64,000 nucleotides of DNA from Doryteuthis pealeii (GCA_023376005.1 CM042138.1:93188692-93252691); one strand, 5' to 3'; numbered from the stretch's first letter, positions 20,510 to 30,824 are shown. The notes: generated from the sequence alone by a model not told the origin. A program made the numbers and translations.

Positions 20510-20755
20510 ACACAGGTTTAAATAAAATGAGTGGTAAGTTTATTAGCCGACGCTGCAGTGTTTCGATCTGTTTAGTAGATTTTCTTCGGGGCTTTTATTG
20601 ATATAAAGAAGTGTAAAAAAAAAGTTTTTTTTTTATTTTTTTTTTTTTTACTCTTCCTTATATCAACAAAAGCCTGAAGAAGATCTACTCAACAGATCGA
20701 AACACTGCAGGGTCGGCTAATAAACTCATTTTATTTAAACCTGTGTTTTTTCAAA
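20510..20755. mobile_element. Inverted repeat with paired hammerhead motifs, copy B
   Basis: Counterpart of 10395-10640. Left-arm motif at 20545-20593 (minus, core CCGAAGA), right-arm motif at 20671-20718 (plus, CTGAAGA and GAAA intact). Confidence 0.7.
20671..20718 (+). ncRNA. Hammerhead ribozyme candidate (copy B)
   Basis: CTGAAGA, stem II GATCT/AGATC, GAAA, CTGCAG-centred stem III and GTC. Stem I has lost one base compared with copy A. Confidence 0.6.
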
Positions 20756-20824
20756 ATTCACACTATACTACATACCGTCAGATTCACTTCTCTTCACACA
20801 CACACAACATACACACACACACAC

Positions 20825-20825
<1 letters not shown>

Positions 20826-20877
<52 letters not shown>
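20826..20877. repeat. (TA)n microsatellite
   Basis: Pure (TA)n after a (CA)n run that begins near 20797. Confidence 0.95.
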
Positions 20878-20879
<2 letters not shown>

Positions 20880-20992
20880 TTAAATCTAATGACTCAGATA
20901 TACCTACTAATAGTTTCGCTTAATAGCTCATGAGGGCAAGAATCTATTATATATATATAATATATAATATATATATATATATATATTATATA

Positions 20993-21345
20993 TTTAATTT
21001 GTTGAGTTTTTAAAAAATAAATGCTTATCATAGACAGCTACCCAGGTTGTCTTGCTAGGTCGCAATCATCAGGCTGTCAAATTAGATCTTATGGTGTTTA
21101 TTTGAAGATCCTTTCTTGATGTTATATTCTGGACTGCAAATAACGTCGGTTGCTTTTGTGGACGCTATTACTCTTCGGATTTTTAAATGTTCAATTTTTT
21201 CAAAATATAACATCAAGAAAGGATCTTCAAATAAACACCATAAGATCTAATTTGACAGCCTGATGATTGCGACCTAGCAAGAAAACCTGGGTAGCTGTCT
21301 ATAATAAGCAATTATTATTTTTTTTAAACTCAACAAATTAAATAA
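20993..21345. mobile_element. Second inverted repeat with paired hammerhead motifs, copy B
   Basis: Counterpart of 10883-11228, with motifs at 21033-21078 (minus, GAAA changed to GACA) and 21254-21299 (plus, intact). Confidence 0.75.
21254..21299 (+). ncRNA. Hammerhead ribozyme candidate with 6-bp stem I (copy B)
   Basis: Stem I GACAGC (21254-21259) with GCTGTC (21294-21299). CTGATGA, stem II TTGC/GCAA with a 6-nt loop, GAAA, and a stem III of ACC/GGT type with one extra A, then UA. It is the best preserved member of this family here. Confidence 0.7.
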
Positions 21346-21416
21346 ATAATAGCTCTCACAATTTGTGGTTGAGCACTGTATTTTCTTTGTTACATCACAA
21401 AAAATTGTTTATATAT

Positions 21417-21459
<43 letters not shown>

Positions 21460-21464
<5 letters not shown>

Positions 21465-21790
21465 GGGGAGATAGAGAGAGGGAAAGAAAGTTTTAAAGAA
21501 AAACAACACCATCGACAAGAAAGTGGAATCTACAATTGGTATAAGATGTAAAAAAACAGAATTCTTGCCTAAAGACAATTGTCTTGGAAGATCATCTATA
21601 CCGGAACAAAATAATTGGAATATCTTTTCCAGAGAAACCCACACGAAAAACAGACCAAATGTTGCACTTTCCACTTTTCAGAAAACGTTGGAAAATGATT
21701 CCTCTTATAATTTCAAATTATAAATCAACTGGACAAAGTGACATGTCACGATTTCCCAACGGAAATACTGCGACCTTTTATTTTTAACTT
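21460..21790 (+). pseudogene. Repeated unknown coding-like module, copy B
   Basis: Frame 21523-21723 reads CLGRSSIPEQNNWNIFS and on to SYNFKL, matching the diverged copy at 23380-23562 at the amino-acid level. The family is not recognised; a PLE-associated reading frame is a guess from context. Confidence 0.4.
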
Positions 21791-21886
21791 GCTAAAGTAT
21801 TTTCTTCTTACTTTCTCACTCTTACTCCTATCTTTAAACTTTCTTTCACATACCCCTGTGTGCCTAAAATCATGAACCGGGTATAT

Positions 21887-21937
<51 letters not shown>

Positions 21938-22108
21938 TATATATTATATATATATAATATATATAAGATTTTTTTTAAATCATTTTTATAGTGAGTTAGA
22001 AGCATTAATTAAAATGTAATAATATATTTTACATTAAAACATTCAACGGATTAACATCACAGTTGAGTTTAACAAATACAGATGAAATTTTTAAAAAACT
22101 TTTTTCAA

Positions 22109-22145
22109 CTCTCTGAAGATAGGCATAGCCTGAAAATATTAAGGG
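22109..22145 (+). ncRNA. Small hammerhead candidate (copy B)
   Basis: Same as 11971-12007: CTCT, CTGAAGA, AGGC/GCCT, GAAA, AATATT, A, AGGG. Confidence 0.5.
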
Positions 22146-22262
22146 AACAAAAAAAAAATTCCAAAAATTAAATAAATGTTTTTAACATAAATTTGCATTA
22201 TTTCGCCTTCAAAAAAAAATAAAATAAAAAATATATAATATATATATATAATATATATATAT

Positions 22263-22575
22263 TAAAAACGAGACACCTGAAACATCCCATCAGTTTCATA
22301 CCTGAAGATGGCAGATGGACATGTCGAAAGCGCTCATAATGAAACCTTTGGTGGATTGCTACACCAGTTCCAGCCTGACATTTAAAAATTGGCCAGAAAA
22401 TTAGAAAGGATCGAACAAAAACTCGTCCAACACGAATCGTCAGTACAGTTTAACGAAACATATTTAAAAGAAAAAATGCTGCCAAAATACACTTATATAA
22501 ATATATATAAAGTCATCCACAGAAACCGTGTTTTGACGTTTCACGTCTCTTTAGTGTGGCTAGACCTCTGACCAG
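22263..22575 (+). pseudogene. Penelope-like element 5' end with N-terminal frame, copy B
   Basis: A hammerhead motif (22293-22345) is followed at once by a frame reading FGGLLHQFQPDI, one stop, then KLARKLERIEQKLVQHESS and KEKMLPKYTYINIYK up to a stop near 22571. A charged helix with a LER..QKLV..ESS pattern and a LPK motif is what I expect at the N terminus of PLE proteins. A related piece lies at 37895-38110 (NLGGIINRLHPDIKK). The reverse transcriptase and GIY-YIG domains are not present, so this is a truncated copy. Confidence 0.55.
22293..22345 (+). ncRNA. Hammerhead ribozyme candidate at PLE 5' end (copy B)
   Basis: Stem I GTTTCAT (22293-22299) pairs with ATGAAAC (22339-22345), 7 bp, with a small internal loop next to the core. 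CTGAAGA, a stem II ending in a GACATGTC palindrome, GAAA, stem III AGC/GCT, cleavage base C. Confidence 0.6.
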
Positions 22576-22847
22576 GAGCGAAATAACAGTGGTTGTTGGA
22601 TCCGAATAACAGTAAATTGAAGGATTGTTTTTGTGTACAGAGTTCAGGGCGGAATTTGCTGATCAATAAGGATTCAAAATCAACTGATTTTACACATTAT
22701 TCCTCGTACAAACATTAGTGTCACGGTATGCTTCTCTGATGAGACGTGACCGAAAAAAATATATCTTTTTCAGAAGAAAAAAAAAATTGTGAAATTGTAT
22801 TTATTATAACATCTCACAATGCACACGCTTTTTAAAACCATTTTCAA

Positions 22848-22896
<49 letters not shown>

Positions 22897-22964
22897 CCTA
22901 TAAAAGGGATGGAACACTCTACGGCGGCCTTTACATATATACAGATGTGTGTATTTATCAGTTA

Positions 22965-23115
22965 ACATCATCCTCCGATTCTGTAGGTGACGATGGCCGT
23001 ATGATTAAGCAGCGTAACTGATGCTTAATTGATCGGGTTTCAATCCTGCCTGGAGATAGCTTACAAATGTCTAGCCGCATGATGAGATATGATACGTGGC
23101 AACACGGTGCCTGTG
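22965..23115 (+). mobile_element. tRNA-like SINE fragment, copy B
   Basis: A-box-like stretch near 22990 and B-box-like GGGTTTCAATCCTGC near 23036, followed by a non-tRNA tail that stops at (TA)n. Confidence 0.55.
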
Positions 23116-23118
23116 AAT

Positions 23119-23178
<60 letters not shown>

Positions 23179-23364
23179 AGAGAGTTTTGTTGAGAAACAC
23201 TTGAAGTATATCATTAAAGATTTTGGCAACACCAAGAATTCGATTTAATGTTAACCAAAATGCCAAACATAAAATCTCTTGTGAAGGAATTTTGTGGGAT
23301 TTTAGGAAAATGAATTCTTTTGCCCGGGACGGCAACGGCATTCTAAAACACATTTCGTGAAATT

Positions 23365-23707
23365 ACCTTCCAAGGATTCTTGCTTAAAGCTAATTATCCT
23401 GGAAGATCTCGAATTTCGGAACAAAGAAATTGGACCGTCTTTATTTGCCCTGGAGAACTCCACAAGAAACGCAGGTCAAAAGATATACATTCCTCATCAG
23501 ACTCTTTGGAAACCTTTTCGAAAACGGTTGAAAATGATTTCTGTTACCATTCCAAATTCTAAAAGAAGTGTACAAAGTGACATGTCACGATTTCCCTACA
23601 GAAATATTCGAGCATTCCAAAGAGACGATGATATATTCATGAAAGTTATAAACTTCAAGTATTTCTCAGGAAAACTACGTATAAGAATTAGCGACAAAGT
23701 GTTATAA
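23365..23707 (+). pseudogene. Diverged copy of the unknown module
   Basis: Frame 23357-23707 (116 codons) and an overlapping frame both cover a segment homologous to 21460-21790. Shared landmarks are a GRS..SEQ.NW region and the DNA phrase AGTGACATGTCACGATTTCC near its end. It lies just outside the duplicated block, so the block boundary falls between two related pieces. The product is not recognised and is not claimed as a gene. Confidence 0.35.
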
Positions 23708-24415
23708 CAAACAGACTTTATTGTCCAACAGAAAGAATTGGGGTATGAAATGAAGAATAAAGTTTGTAACTTGCTGTGCCAAAACTGTCGCGTAATATGT
23801 ATGCGGAAAATGTACTAACCCCCCCACCAGTCCAAATGTCCGGAAACACAACTCGTATGTCGTTCTGAAAGCCGGAGATTCCAGGAGAAAGAGAATTTGA
23901 CTTTCGCAGGACTGCCCTTATATATTCTCGCCCAACGCTACCTAACGACAAACCGTAGCAAGTAAGGGAAGATAATCTTTACACACGCAGCTTCAGTGGC
24001 AGTAGCTCAAAACATGTTTTAAAACACATTTTTGAAACCATCTATTTCTTTCAAAGACTTGTTGTACTTATGTTTATACGAGCAATATATCGTGTGAGTT
24101 TTAGATTGTAATGTTTCTAATAAGATATTGATAATAACTTATTTTGAGGGTGTCATGTTTTATTATACAAACTAAGCAAACATAATTTTTTGTTTACAAC
24201 TAAATGAAAAAGAGATCGGCCTCAAAAGCATGTATATTCTGTATGCTTAAATAACTTTTTACTTTACTTGTCTCGCGCTGTCGGGTAGAATTAATTTACT
24301 CCGACTGTATTCTCAGTAGAGGGTAACAACGTTACGTGACATCACGTATTCCTATCTAATAATGATAATAATTTGCACAGATGCCAACTGACTCACACAC
24401 ACATACACAGAATAC
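23708..24415. other. Gene-free stretch
   Basis: I see no recognisable element in this AT-rich stretch. Several short open frames have no domain. Confidence 0.4.
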
Positions 24416-24420
<5 letters not shown>

Positions 24421-24458
<38 letters not shown>

Positions 24459-24610
24459 CTCTATCTATCTATCTTTCTCTCTCTATCTATCTATCTATCT
24501 ATCTGTATCTCTCTCTCTCTATATATATATATATATAATATATTATATATATCTGTCTCTCTCTCTCTCTCTCTATATAATATTATATTATATATATATA
24601 TATATAAGAT
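24421..24610. repeat. (CT)n, (CTAT)n and (TA)n microsatellites
   Basis: Compound pyrimidine repeat passing into (TA)n. The open frames over it come from the repeat. Confidence 0.95.
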
Positions 24611-24659
24611 TTTTGAATGTTTGTCTATTTTAGAAGCATTGTTGAATAAAGTATATATT

Positions 24660-24950
24660 AATATTTATATTTTTGATTGAAGGCACTTTCAATGCGCATA
24701 TCGCATAAAATTCGATAATTATAGAAGATAATAATGACAAATGAATTTCGCAAAGAATTACTGACTGTCCTGCTGAAGACCCGGTTTCGATTTCTGTTCT
24801 CGATACTTTTTTGATAACCTTGTATATATATATATATATATATATTTATATTTTTGCTTGAAGGCAATTACAATGCGCATATCGCATAACATTCGATAAT
24901 TATAGAAGATAATAATGACAAGTGAATTTCGGAATGAATTACTCGGTGTG
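24660..24950. repeat. Direct repeat pair of about 105 bp
   Basis: 24660-24765 and 24843-24945 match (both contain GCGCATATCGCATAA and ATAGAAGATAATAATGACAA). They are separated by a (TA)n-bearing spacer. Confidence 0.8.
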
Positions 24951-24954
24951 TAGA

Positions 24955-25000
24955 ACATCTTACAGACTGTTTCAACTTTATTAAGTCTCATCAGCGATGT
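24955..25000 (-). ncRNA. Hammerhead ribozyme candidate
   Basis: On the minus strand stem I ACATC/GATGT (5 bp, with one G-A next to the core), CTGATGA, stem II GACTT/AAGTT with one G-U, GAAA, stem III ACA/TGT with triloop GTC, cleavage base A. All conserved core bases are present and stem III has a true loop. Confidence 0.65.
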
Positions 25001-25310
25001 ATACTAACGATTTCCCTTTTGCCTTGGCTTGTCACTGATACTAGTCTTTAGGAACTGCGAGCATGCGGTGCGTGTCGCACAATCGCACAACATGTCAACA
25101 TGTGCAGATATTTCTACAAGTCTCACGGGGATGGAGGGACGGTGGGGTGTACAGGCCTAACGGGCTGGAATTACACAGCTGTGAATCGACACGTGGCAAT
25201 GTTGTGAGTGACTGAGCAGCCCCTTGGGTAGTACTGCCCACCCAGACATCTGGGAAGGGTATAGAAAAGGTGACCTAAACAAATATCAAGCTGGCCAGCA
25301 ATCTGCGCTA

Positions 25311-25509
25311 ACAATAGCCACCTGAAATGTTCGGACACCTCTCGAAACCCTGAACAACGAACTGGTATCGTGGCAAGGAACTCTATATGGGGCAGACATC
25401 TTGAGACTTGCGGAAGTCCGCTTCAGCGAGGAGGACCAATTGACAGAAGTGGGGGCCGGGTACACATTATTTTCGAAAAGAAGGCAGATTGTAGCTGTAA
25501 GTATTTGAG
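25311..25509 (+). pseudogene. LINE endonuclease N-terminal fragment
   Basis: Frame reads TIAT, a stop where TGG is expected, NVRTPLETLNNELVSWQG, then GADILRLAEVRFSEEDQLTE and VGAGYTLFSKRRQ. The NVRT start, the D-I-x-x-L-x-E-x-R-F block carrying the catalytic glutamate, and the GAGYTLF block match the start of the apurinic/apyrimidinic-like endonuclease of animal LINEs. The domain is cut off after about 60 residues. A LINE zinc-finger tail follows at 25590, so the reverse transcriptase has been deleted. Confidence 0.75.
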
Positions 25510-25589
25510 GTAAGGCAGCTCGAGCACCCCCATCCTGAAGCGGCCTCTGCGTAAGCGGCACATAACGGACGGCATGGACACATCTCCTA

Positions 25590-25690
25590 CATCTAAGACT
25601 GACCATATATGTGACCTGTGTGGTAGGGCCTGCCTGTCAAGAGCTGGGCTTCTCAGTCACGTACAGTCGCATGCGAGAGGAAGCTAAGAA
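25590..25690 (+). pseudogene. LINE C-terminal zinc-finger remnant
   Basis: Reads HICDLCGRACLSRAGLLSHV followed by QSHAR: a C2H2-type finger (C-x2-C, then H-x-x-x-x-H) as found at the end of the LINE tails in this window. Together with 25311-25509 it forms a 5'-plus-3' internally deleted copy. Confidence 0.65.
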
Positions 25691-25959
25691 AGGGTTTCAT
25701 GTGTGACAAGAAACAAAAACAAATTTGGATCAGTGGGCCCTCTGCGTGCTCACATCCTAACTACTTGTAAAAATGGCCTTCTTCTGCAAAGAAGTGGCAA
25801 TCACCATATATATATATATAATGTATCCAACTGTCAGTGTTTTCTGACCTATATTATATTATGTGTCTCATTTTCTTGTGTATCATTTTCTGGCATGTCT
25901 ATATTTCATTTATCAGTATAGACAGACTTTTTTTGTTTTGTCTAGATTTTATAAATGTT

Positions 25960-26640
25960 GTTTTCCGGTGAATCCTTCAATTATTTTTCTAGATAATGGT
26001 GTTATTGTCTACTGTAATTAATCGTTCTTTGTTCACTTTTGTATATTCTTTGTATTTCCAAACTGCTCCATTTACACAATTTTCAATGGCTGGCAAGTCC
26101 TCTTCTTCCTTCTCTCCCATTTCTTTTCATTCTCAAGAATAAATTCTAGTTTGTGCATATACCATTTTGTTGTATGTTCAAAATTTAGCTGGTTATTTCC
26201 TAGTTGAGTAACATGAGTGGCCTAGAAAAAACAGAACCCAAATTATTTATTTCTTTTCCCATTAAACTAACCCTAACCCTAAAACCTAACCCTATCCCTT
26301 GTTGGGCTTAAACTTTTTTTAAAATTAAAATTAAAATTAACAGTTTTATTACAAAATTTGTGGGTTCTGTTTTTTCTGGGTCGCCCTGTAATATTATGGT
26401 ACTCAACTAGGGGGGCTAGGGTTAGGGTTAGGGTTAGGGTTAGTTTAATGGGAAAATAAATAATTCGAGTTCTGTTTTTTCTGGGTCACCCTGTAATACC
26501 ACATTACTCAACTAGGAAATAACCACTTAGCTTCTTGCATAATTACCAGTGGATCGCCTTTCCAACCCAGTTGTGCCTAACCTTGTATTCTGTTTGTGCT
26601 AGTTTGCTACATTCGCTTAATACATGGTTGATCGTCTCAT
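25960..26640 (-). pseudogene. Non-LTR pol C-terminal remnant split by a MITE
   Basis: On the minus strand, 26640-26527 reads INHVLSECSKLAQTEYKVRH then NWVGKAIHW. After the MITE at 26191-26526 the frame resumes as EHTTKWYMHKLEFILENEKK. The same run, in order and with few changes, is at 34280-34120. This region follows the reverse transcriptase in a common animal non-LTR family. 25960-26100 is not recognised. Confidence 0.65.
26191..26526. mobile_element. Foldback MITE carrying telomere-type repeats
   Basis: Ends GGTTATTTCCTAGTTGAGTA and its reverse complement frame the element. It is flanked by TTAGCT at 26185-26190 and 26527-26532, a likely 6-bp target duplication, and it interrupts a LINE frame. 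Inside, CCCTAA repeats (26267-26294) on one arm face TTAGGG repeats (26413-26443) on the other. An end fragment of the family is at 51940-51990. Confidence 0.75.
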
Positions 26641-26990
26641 CTCTATTATTATTATCATTATTATTTCACTCCATTCGAGTTTCTTACACCCGCCTTAGCC
26701 GGTGATTCCCTGGCGGCTGAGTAACAGTAATTCTCCTCAGGTCCGCAGGACTTTTCTACGTATTCTAGCTGATCTTAACAATGCTGTAGTTTTGATGAAC
26801 TCGATTCTTCCTCTAATTTCCAGTTCACCCATACCTTTCTCTAGATCCTTGGGAACTGTTCCAAAGGTACCAATTACAATTGGCACGACCTTTACCTTCA
26901 TGTTCCACATTTTTTCTCAGTTCTCAGGTAAGGTCCAAGTATTTATCTATTTTTTTGCTTTCTTTTACTTTCACTCGATGGTTGGCCGAG
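26641..26990 (-). pseudogene. Non-LTR pol 3'-terminal fragment
   Basis: On the minus strand: KVVPIVIGTFGTVPKDLEKG, then IEFIKTTALL and SARILRKVLRT. The 3' end meets an ATT-rich tail at 26641-26665. The same segment is at 28975-29260 and 33740-34030. It lies upstream, on the minus strand, of a piece that should precede it, so two truncated copies are joined here. Confidence 0.65.
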
Positions 26991-27474
26991 TTTGTGCATG
27001 GTCACCAATTTCCTTGTTCTATGGTTCATAGTTCTTGGGTATTTTCTTGTCGACGTTAGGAATTCTCCTACGTTAGGAATTCTCTTAGTACGTAGATGTG
27101 GTTGTCGTTGTTTTGTTTTACAGATTCAGGCCGCTTCAGTCTACTTAATACTGAATCAAATCATTTTGATATCAGGTTGTGTACAGTACCTGCCGTTGCT
27201 TAAATTATCACCCCTGTAAGTACTGAATAGGTTCATCCCAGCTTAAATTCGGTGATCCAGCGGGAACCGGTGCTCTCAGTATTCAGTACGTAGATTTAAA
27301 GTTACGTATATCTAAAGATGCCAATATTAATAAATTTCATACTGTATGCAGGGCTAGGTGTCATTGTTGTAGATAAACTAACACCCCTTCAGCACTCTAC
27401 TAGATGGACTGGCTCATAGCCATAAAATAGCCTACGATTAAAGTAGATTATTTTTTGCATCTACCTCCCACGTG

Positions 27475-27637
27475 CTTGTGTCAATATGGCATATCCTCAT
27501 AGCTCTCCAGCAGACATCTTTAAATCGTAGGCGTGGTCTACCAACCAATCGGGAGCCTTTTGCTAATTCGCCATACAAAAGATCTTTTGGGATACGTCTA
27601 TTTTCCATTCTCCTGACATGTCCAAGCCAACGAAGGG
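27475..27637 (-). pseudogene. Non-LTR pol fragment, first half
   Basis: Minus-strand frame RWLGHVRRMENRRIPKDLLY then GELAKG..LVGRPRLRFKDVC and CHIDTS, open throughout. It stops abruptly at about 27637, where the remainder of the same protein continues on the other strand. Confidence 0.75.
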
Positions 27638-27870
27638 AGGTAGATCCAAAAAATAGAGGCCTGGCGCCTAAACGTTAACCAAGGCAGAGATGAGAGTAGT
27701 ATCGACAGAAAAGAGAGCCAGAAAGAGAGAGAAAAGCCAGCAGCCCCATAAAGCATCACTGTATGCATTCAGTGCACCAAAGACTGTCACTCAAGAATTG
27801 GCCTGCAGAGTCACTTGCGCAGATGCAGATCATTTTTTGGGGACACTACGCCATCGTCCTTAGTGTACGG
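27638..27870 (+). pseudogene. Non-LTR pol tail with zinc knuckle, second half
   Basis: Plus-strand remnants begin near AWRLNVN.G, pass through an Arg/Lys/Glu-rich stretch, and reach VCIQCTKDCHSRIGLQSHLR followed by RC in another frame. It is the C-terminal partner of the minus-strand piece at 27475-27637, in opposite orientation. Confidence 0.65.
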
Positions 27871-28470
27871 AAAGGATCCAATATAAAGTAGATTGAATAA
27901 TATTCAGACTGACTTGCTGCGTTTATACTCGACTGACTCCCCTCTTTTACTGACCAAGTATTTATTCCTCTTGATTAGATTTCAACTAGAGAGTTTCAAG
28001 ACATTTCTTGTTTTTCTGGTTCATTCTTTTGTTACTTTTCCTTTTGTTACTTTTTTTGTTGTTACTTTTTGTGTTTCTTACTTTTTCTTTTGTTACTTTT
28101 TGTTTTTCTTACATTTTTTTTTGTTACTTTTTCTTTTGTTACTTTTTCTTTGGTTACTTTTTCTTTAATCTCCGTTTTACTTGATTGCATTCACTTCGAA
28201 TATCCCCAGGTATTTGTCGCTCTCTTTTTCCCCCGAATTCTTCAGTGTTCTCTATTTTCCCATTGCTTTGCACATTTCTCAATTCAAAATTCTATTCGTA
28301 TAATCTTTGCTGAAGGTTTTAAGCTTTTGTATTAAGGTTTTTAATTCCTTTTTTTTTTTAATTCTTGGTGACAATCTTGATGTTATTTTAAATAAAACTC
28401 GTGATAACGATTAGAATTATATTAAACTCGTGTTCTAATATGACACACATTAAAAAAAAGAAAAACAGAA

Positions 28471-28919
28471 TCTACATATTAATACCCTTAATCAGCCGAT
28501 CGTTATCATCTTACAACACCCTCTGATTAAAAATGAGTCCAAATAGTCCAATAGGAAATGCAAAAATTAAAATCCTGATTATTTGGTGTTGTTTATCCGC
28601 CGAATTCTTATTTCTTATGAGTACCGTCATCTCAACAAAAGAATAGACCATTCAATTTTATTATAAAAAGAAAGAAAGAAAGAAAGAAAGATAGAGAGAA
28701 GGAGAACATCGAGAGATGGGGTGAGCGCGCGGAAGCAATAACGCTAACCTGTTTTAATAAAACATAATGAAAAGATGAAAAGAAGGAAAGAAAAAAGTGA
28801 GAGAGCGTTCAATCCAGATTGTTATATTTATAGATATTTTGCAATAGCTCTTAAGTAATCATATCAAACTCTGTAATAATCAAATTATCATACTGTTGTA
28901 TATCCACAAGTCCTGCTAG
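28471..28919 (+). mobile_element. Hel-2 Helitron-like element
   Basis: It begins TC after A (28471) and ends with a near-palindromic TGTTGTATATCCACA, then TCCTG and CTAG (28916-28919) before T. The interior is homologous to 685-1316. A (GAAA)n stretch at 28669-28692 sits inside. Confidence 0.65.
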
Positions 28920-28974
28920 TTAAAATCATTATTTTTTTCCTTATGATTTTTTTATACGAATTATATGTAAGTGA

Positions 28975-29260
28975 TTTTTTCAGCGGATTCTAAGTGACAG
29001 CAAGCCTCATAAAGTCTCCAGGACTCTTCTAAGTATCCCAGCTAGTTTTAAGAGTACTGTGGTCTGGATAGTTTCAATTCTTCCACTTATTTCCAACTTA
29101 TCAAGTCTCTTTTCCAAGTTCTTTGGAGACTATTCCAAATGCTCCAACTATTATTGGTATCACTGTCACTTGCATGTTTCACTTTTTTTTTCAACTCTCT
29201 GGAGAGGTCTAAGTTTTTGTCTAACTTTTCGCCCACTTTCACTTTTATTCACAGTGTTGG
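28975..29260 (-). pseudogene. Non-LTR pol 3'-terminal fragment
   Basis: Minus strand NMQVTVIPIIVGAFGIVS and following residues match the fragments at 26641 and 33719. Stops are present. Confidence 0.6.
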
Positions 29261-29343
29261 ATATTGTACAAACGGAAATAGGAATTTCCGGTTAGATTAA
29301 ACAAAGCAAAGAAAAGACGACAAAAATGACAAAGGGGTTAAGA

Positions 29344-29612
29344 TGCCGGAAATAGATTTGATCGTTGATAAAACGCTGACAAAGGAGGCGCGTAGGCGTT
29401 TTGAGATATACAAAAGACAGTCAACAGTCAGTAGTAAACAGACCCCAGAGAGTCAGGAGGAGACGGCGAACGGAGTGACCAACACCCGTGGTCACAGCCT
29501 ATGGGCTGTGAACCATCACGTAGCCACCTTCCACCTCACCAACGTATTGTCAACACTTGGGCAGATTCCCATTGTCAACGCTCGCCACTCACACGCACCA
29601 CGAGGGAATTAA
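29344..29612 (+). other. Unrecognised 89-codon open frame
   Basis: An ATG-initiated frame of 89 codons with a mixed, non-repetitive composition (starts MPEIDLIVDKTLTKEARRRF). It is charged at the N terminus and has no signal peptide or membrane segment that I can see. It could be a leftover element frame. I have no family for it and do not claim it is a gene. Confidence 0.2.
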
Positions 29613-30824
29613 AGAAATAAAAAGTTCAATCTCCTACTAGATAGAGATGTCTTGTGTCTTCGTTAAGCGACCCCTACATATATCATCTAGGAATAGTGAC
29701 GTTACCGCTACGATACGTACGCCGATTTAGCAGCGTGAGTTTGAAGAAGCCGCTATATAACTATAAAATTTGATGCCAGTATATAATATATACGATTTGG
29801 GTGCCGGTAAAGAAGACGCTATGCAACAACAGGTCTGCTTACACAGTAAAATCTACTTGATGACAAGTTATTTTCTTCTTGTTAATCAACAATATCTGGT
29901 CTTCTCGTCTTGATTGGACAATCAAAATAGAAATTCTGGTCTGTGTTCATATCATAAGTCAAATGTTAGCTGCTTGAACAATTCACATAATTTAAAGTGT
30001 TTTAAACAAGATGGAGTCATCTTCACACAGGAAGGTAATGTTTATTGATGGGCGTAACGTCAGTTTTGGACGGTTAGTGTAGAATATTACTTGAATTTAA
30101 ATCAGGAAAATATTATTCGAATTCAGGCCTAGACCGTTAAAGATTGACTGACAATTCGTAACCTTAGTTCTGACCCTCTCTTCCGGTTATTCCAAGCTGT
30201 AGATGAGTCAGTGATACTGTATGGCTACATCACTTAAACTCAAACAAAACACTTGGAAAAAGGATAGATGTGAACAACTCTAGATACTGCACGCTGTACA
30301 GCCACTTACCTCCTATCACACAAACCATACAAGGAAGAAGAAAAAGACAACGTACAGTCACTTATATCCACAAACCATCCTAGTAAGACAAGACATGATA
30401 GACACTGTTCCAGAAGTAAGATAAACTCGCAGGTTATTAACCATGTCCAGGTATTTTCATGTGCTATCTCCCCAATCTGTTGTTTGAATAGGGCGATGTA
30501 AAAATAGATTTTTAAAACATATTGCCTGAGGGGTGGGAGTAAAAAATTCAATGTTAGCAAGTTTGTACCCGAAGTAAGTAAAATCATCAAATTCATTAAA
30601 GGATTAAAAAAATAAAACAATTTGAAATGTAAACTTTAAATATGTATTAAAATAAAACAAACTATATATAGATATATAATACCAGTCATGTATTTATTAA
30701 AACTTGTTTTAAAAAACAATGAGGACTGTCTAATGTTGCATGTTCAAATTTTGAGTGTATTTATTCTATGTTATGACGATTTTGGGTAATGTGACGTAAG
30801 CAGTGACGTAACCAGCAAAAATAT
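29613..30824. other. Gene-free stretch
   Basis: Nothing recognisable. A 104-codon minus-strand frame (30306-30620) is hydrophobic by composition and has no domain. Confidence 0.4.

Larger units (their letters stand above)
15215..23283. repeat. Large duplicated block, copy B
   Basis: Same order and orientation as 5000-15204. It starts right after the N run. After 23283 the sequence continues into material not present in copy A. It lacks the ribozyme array and the PLE GIY-YIG fragment. Confidence 0.95.

Noticed and set aside
24765..24815. CTGAAGACCC followed by a TTTCGA stretch as a hammerhead
   Set aside because: The GAAA box is on the wrong strand and no stem II forms.
30306..30620. 104-codon hydrophobic minus-strand frame
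   Set aside because: Composition is explained by AT-rich sequence; no domain, repeat partner or gene context.
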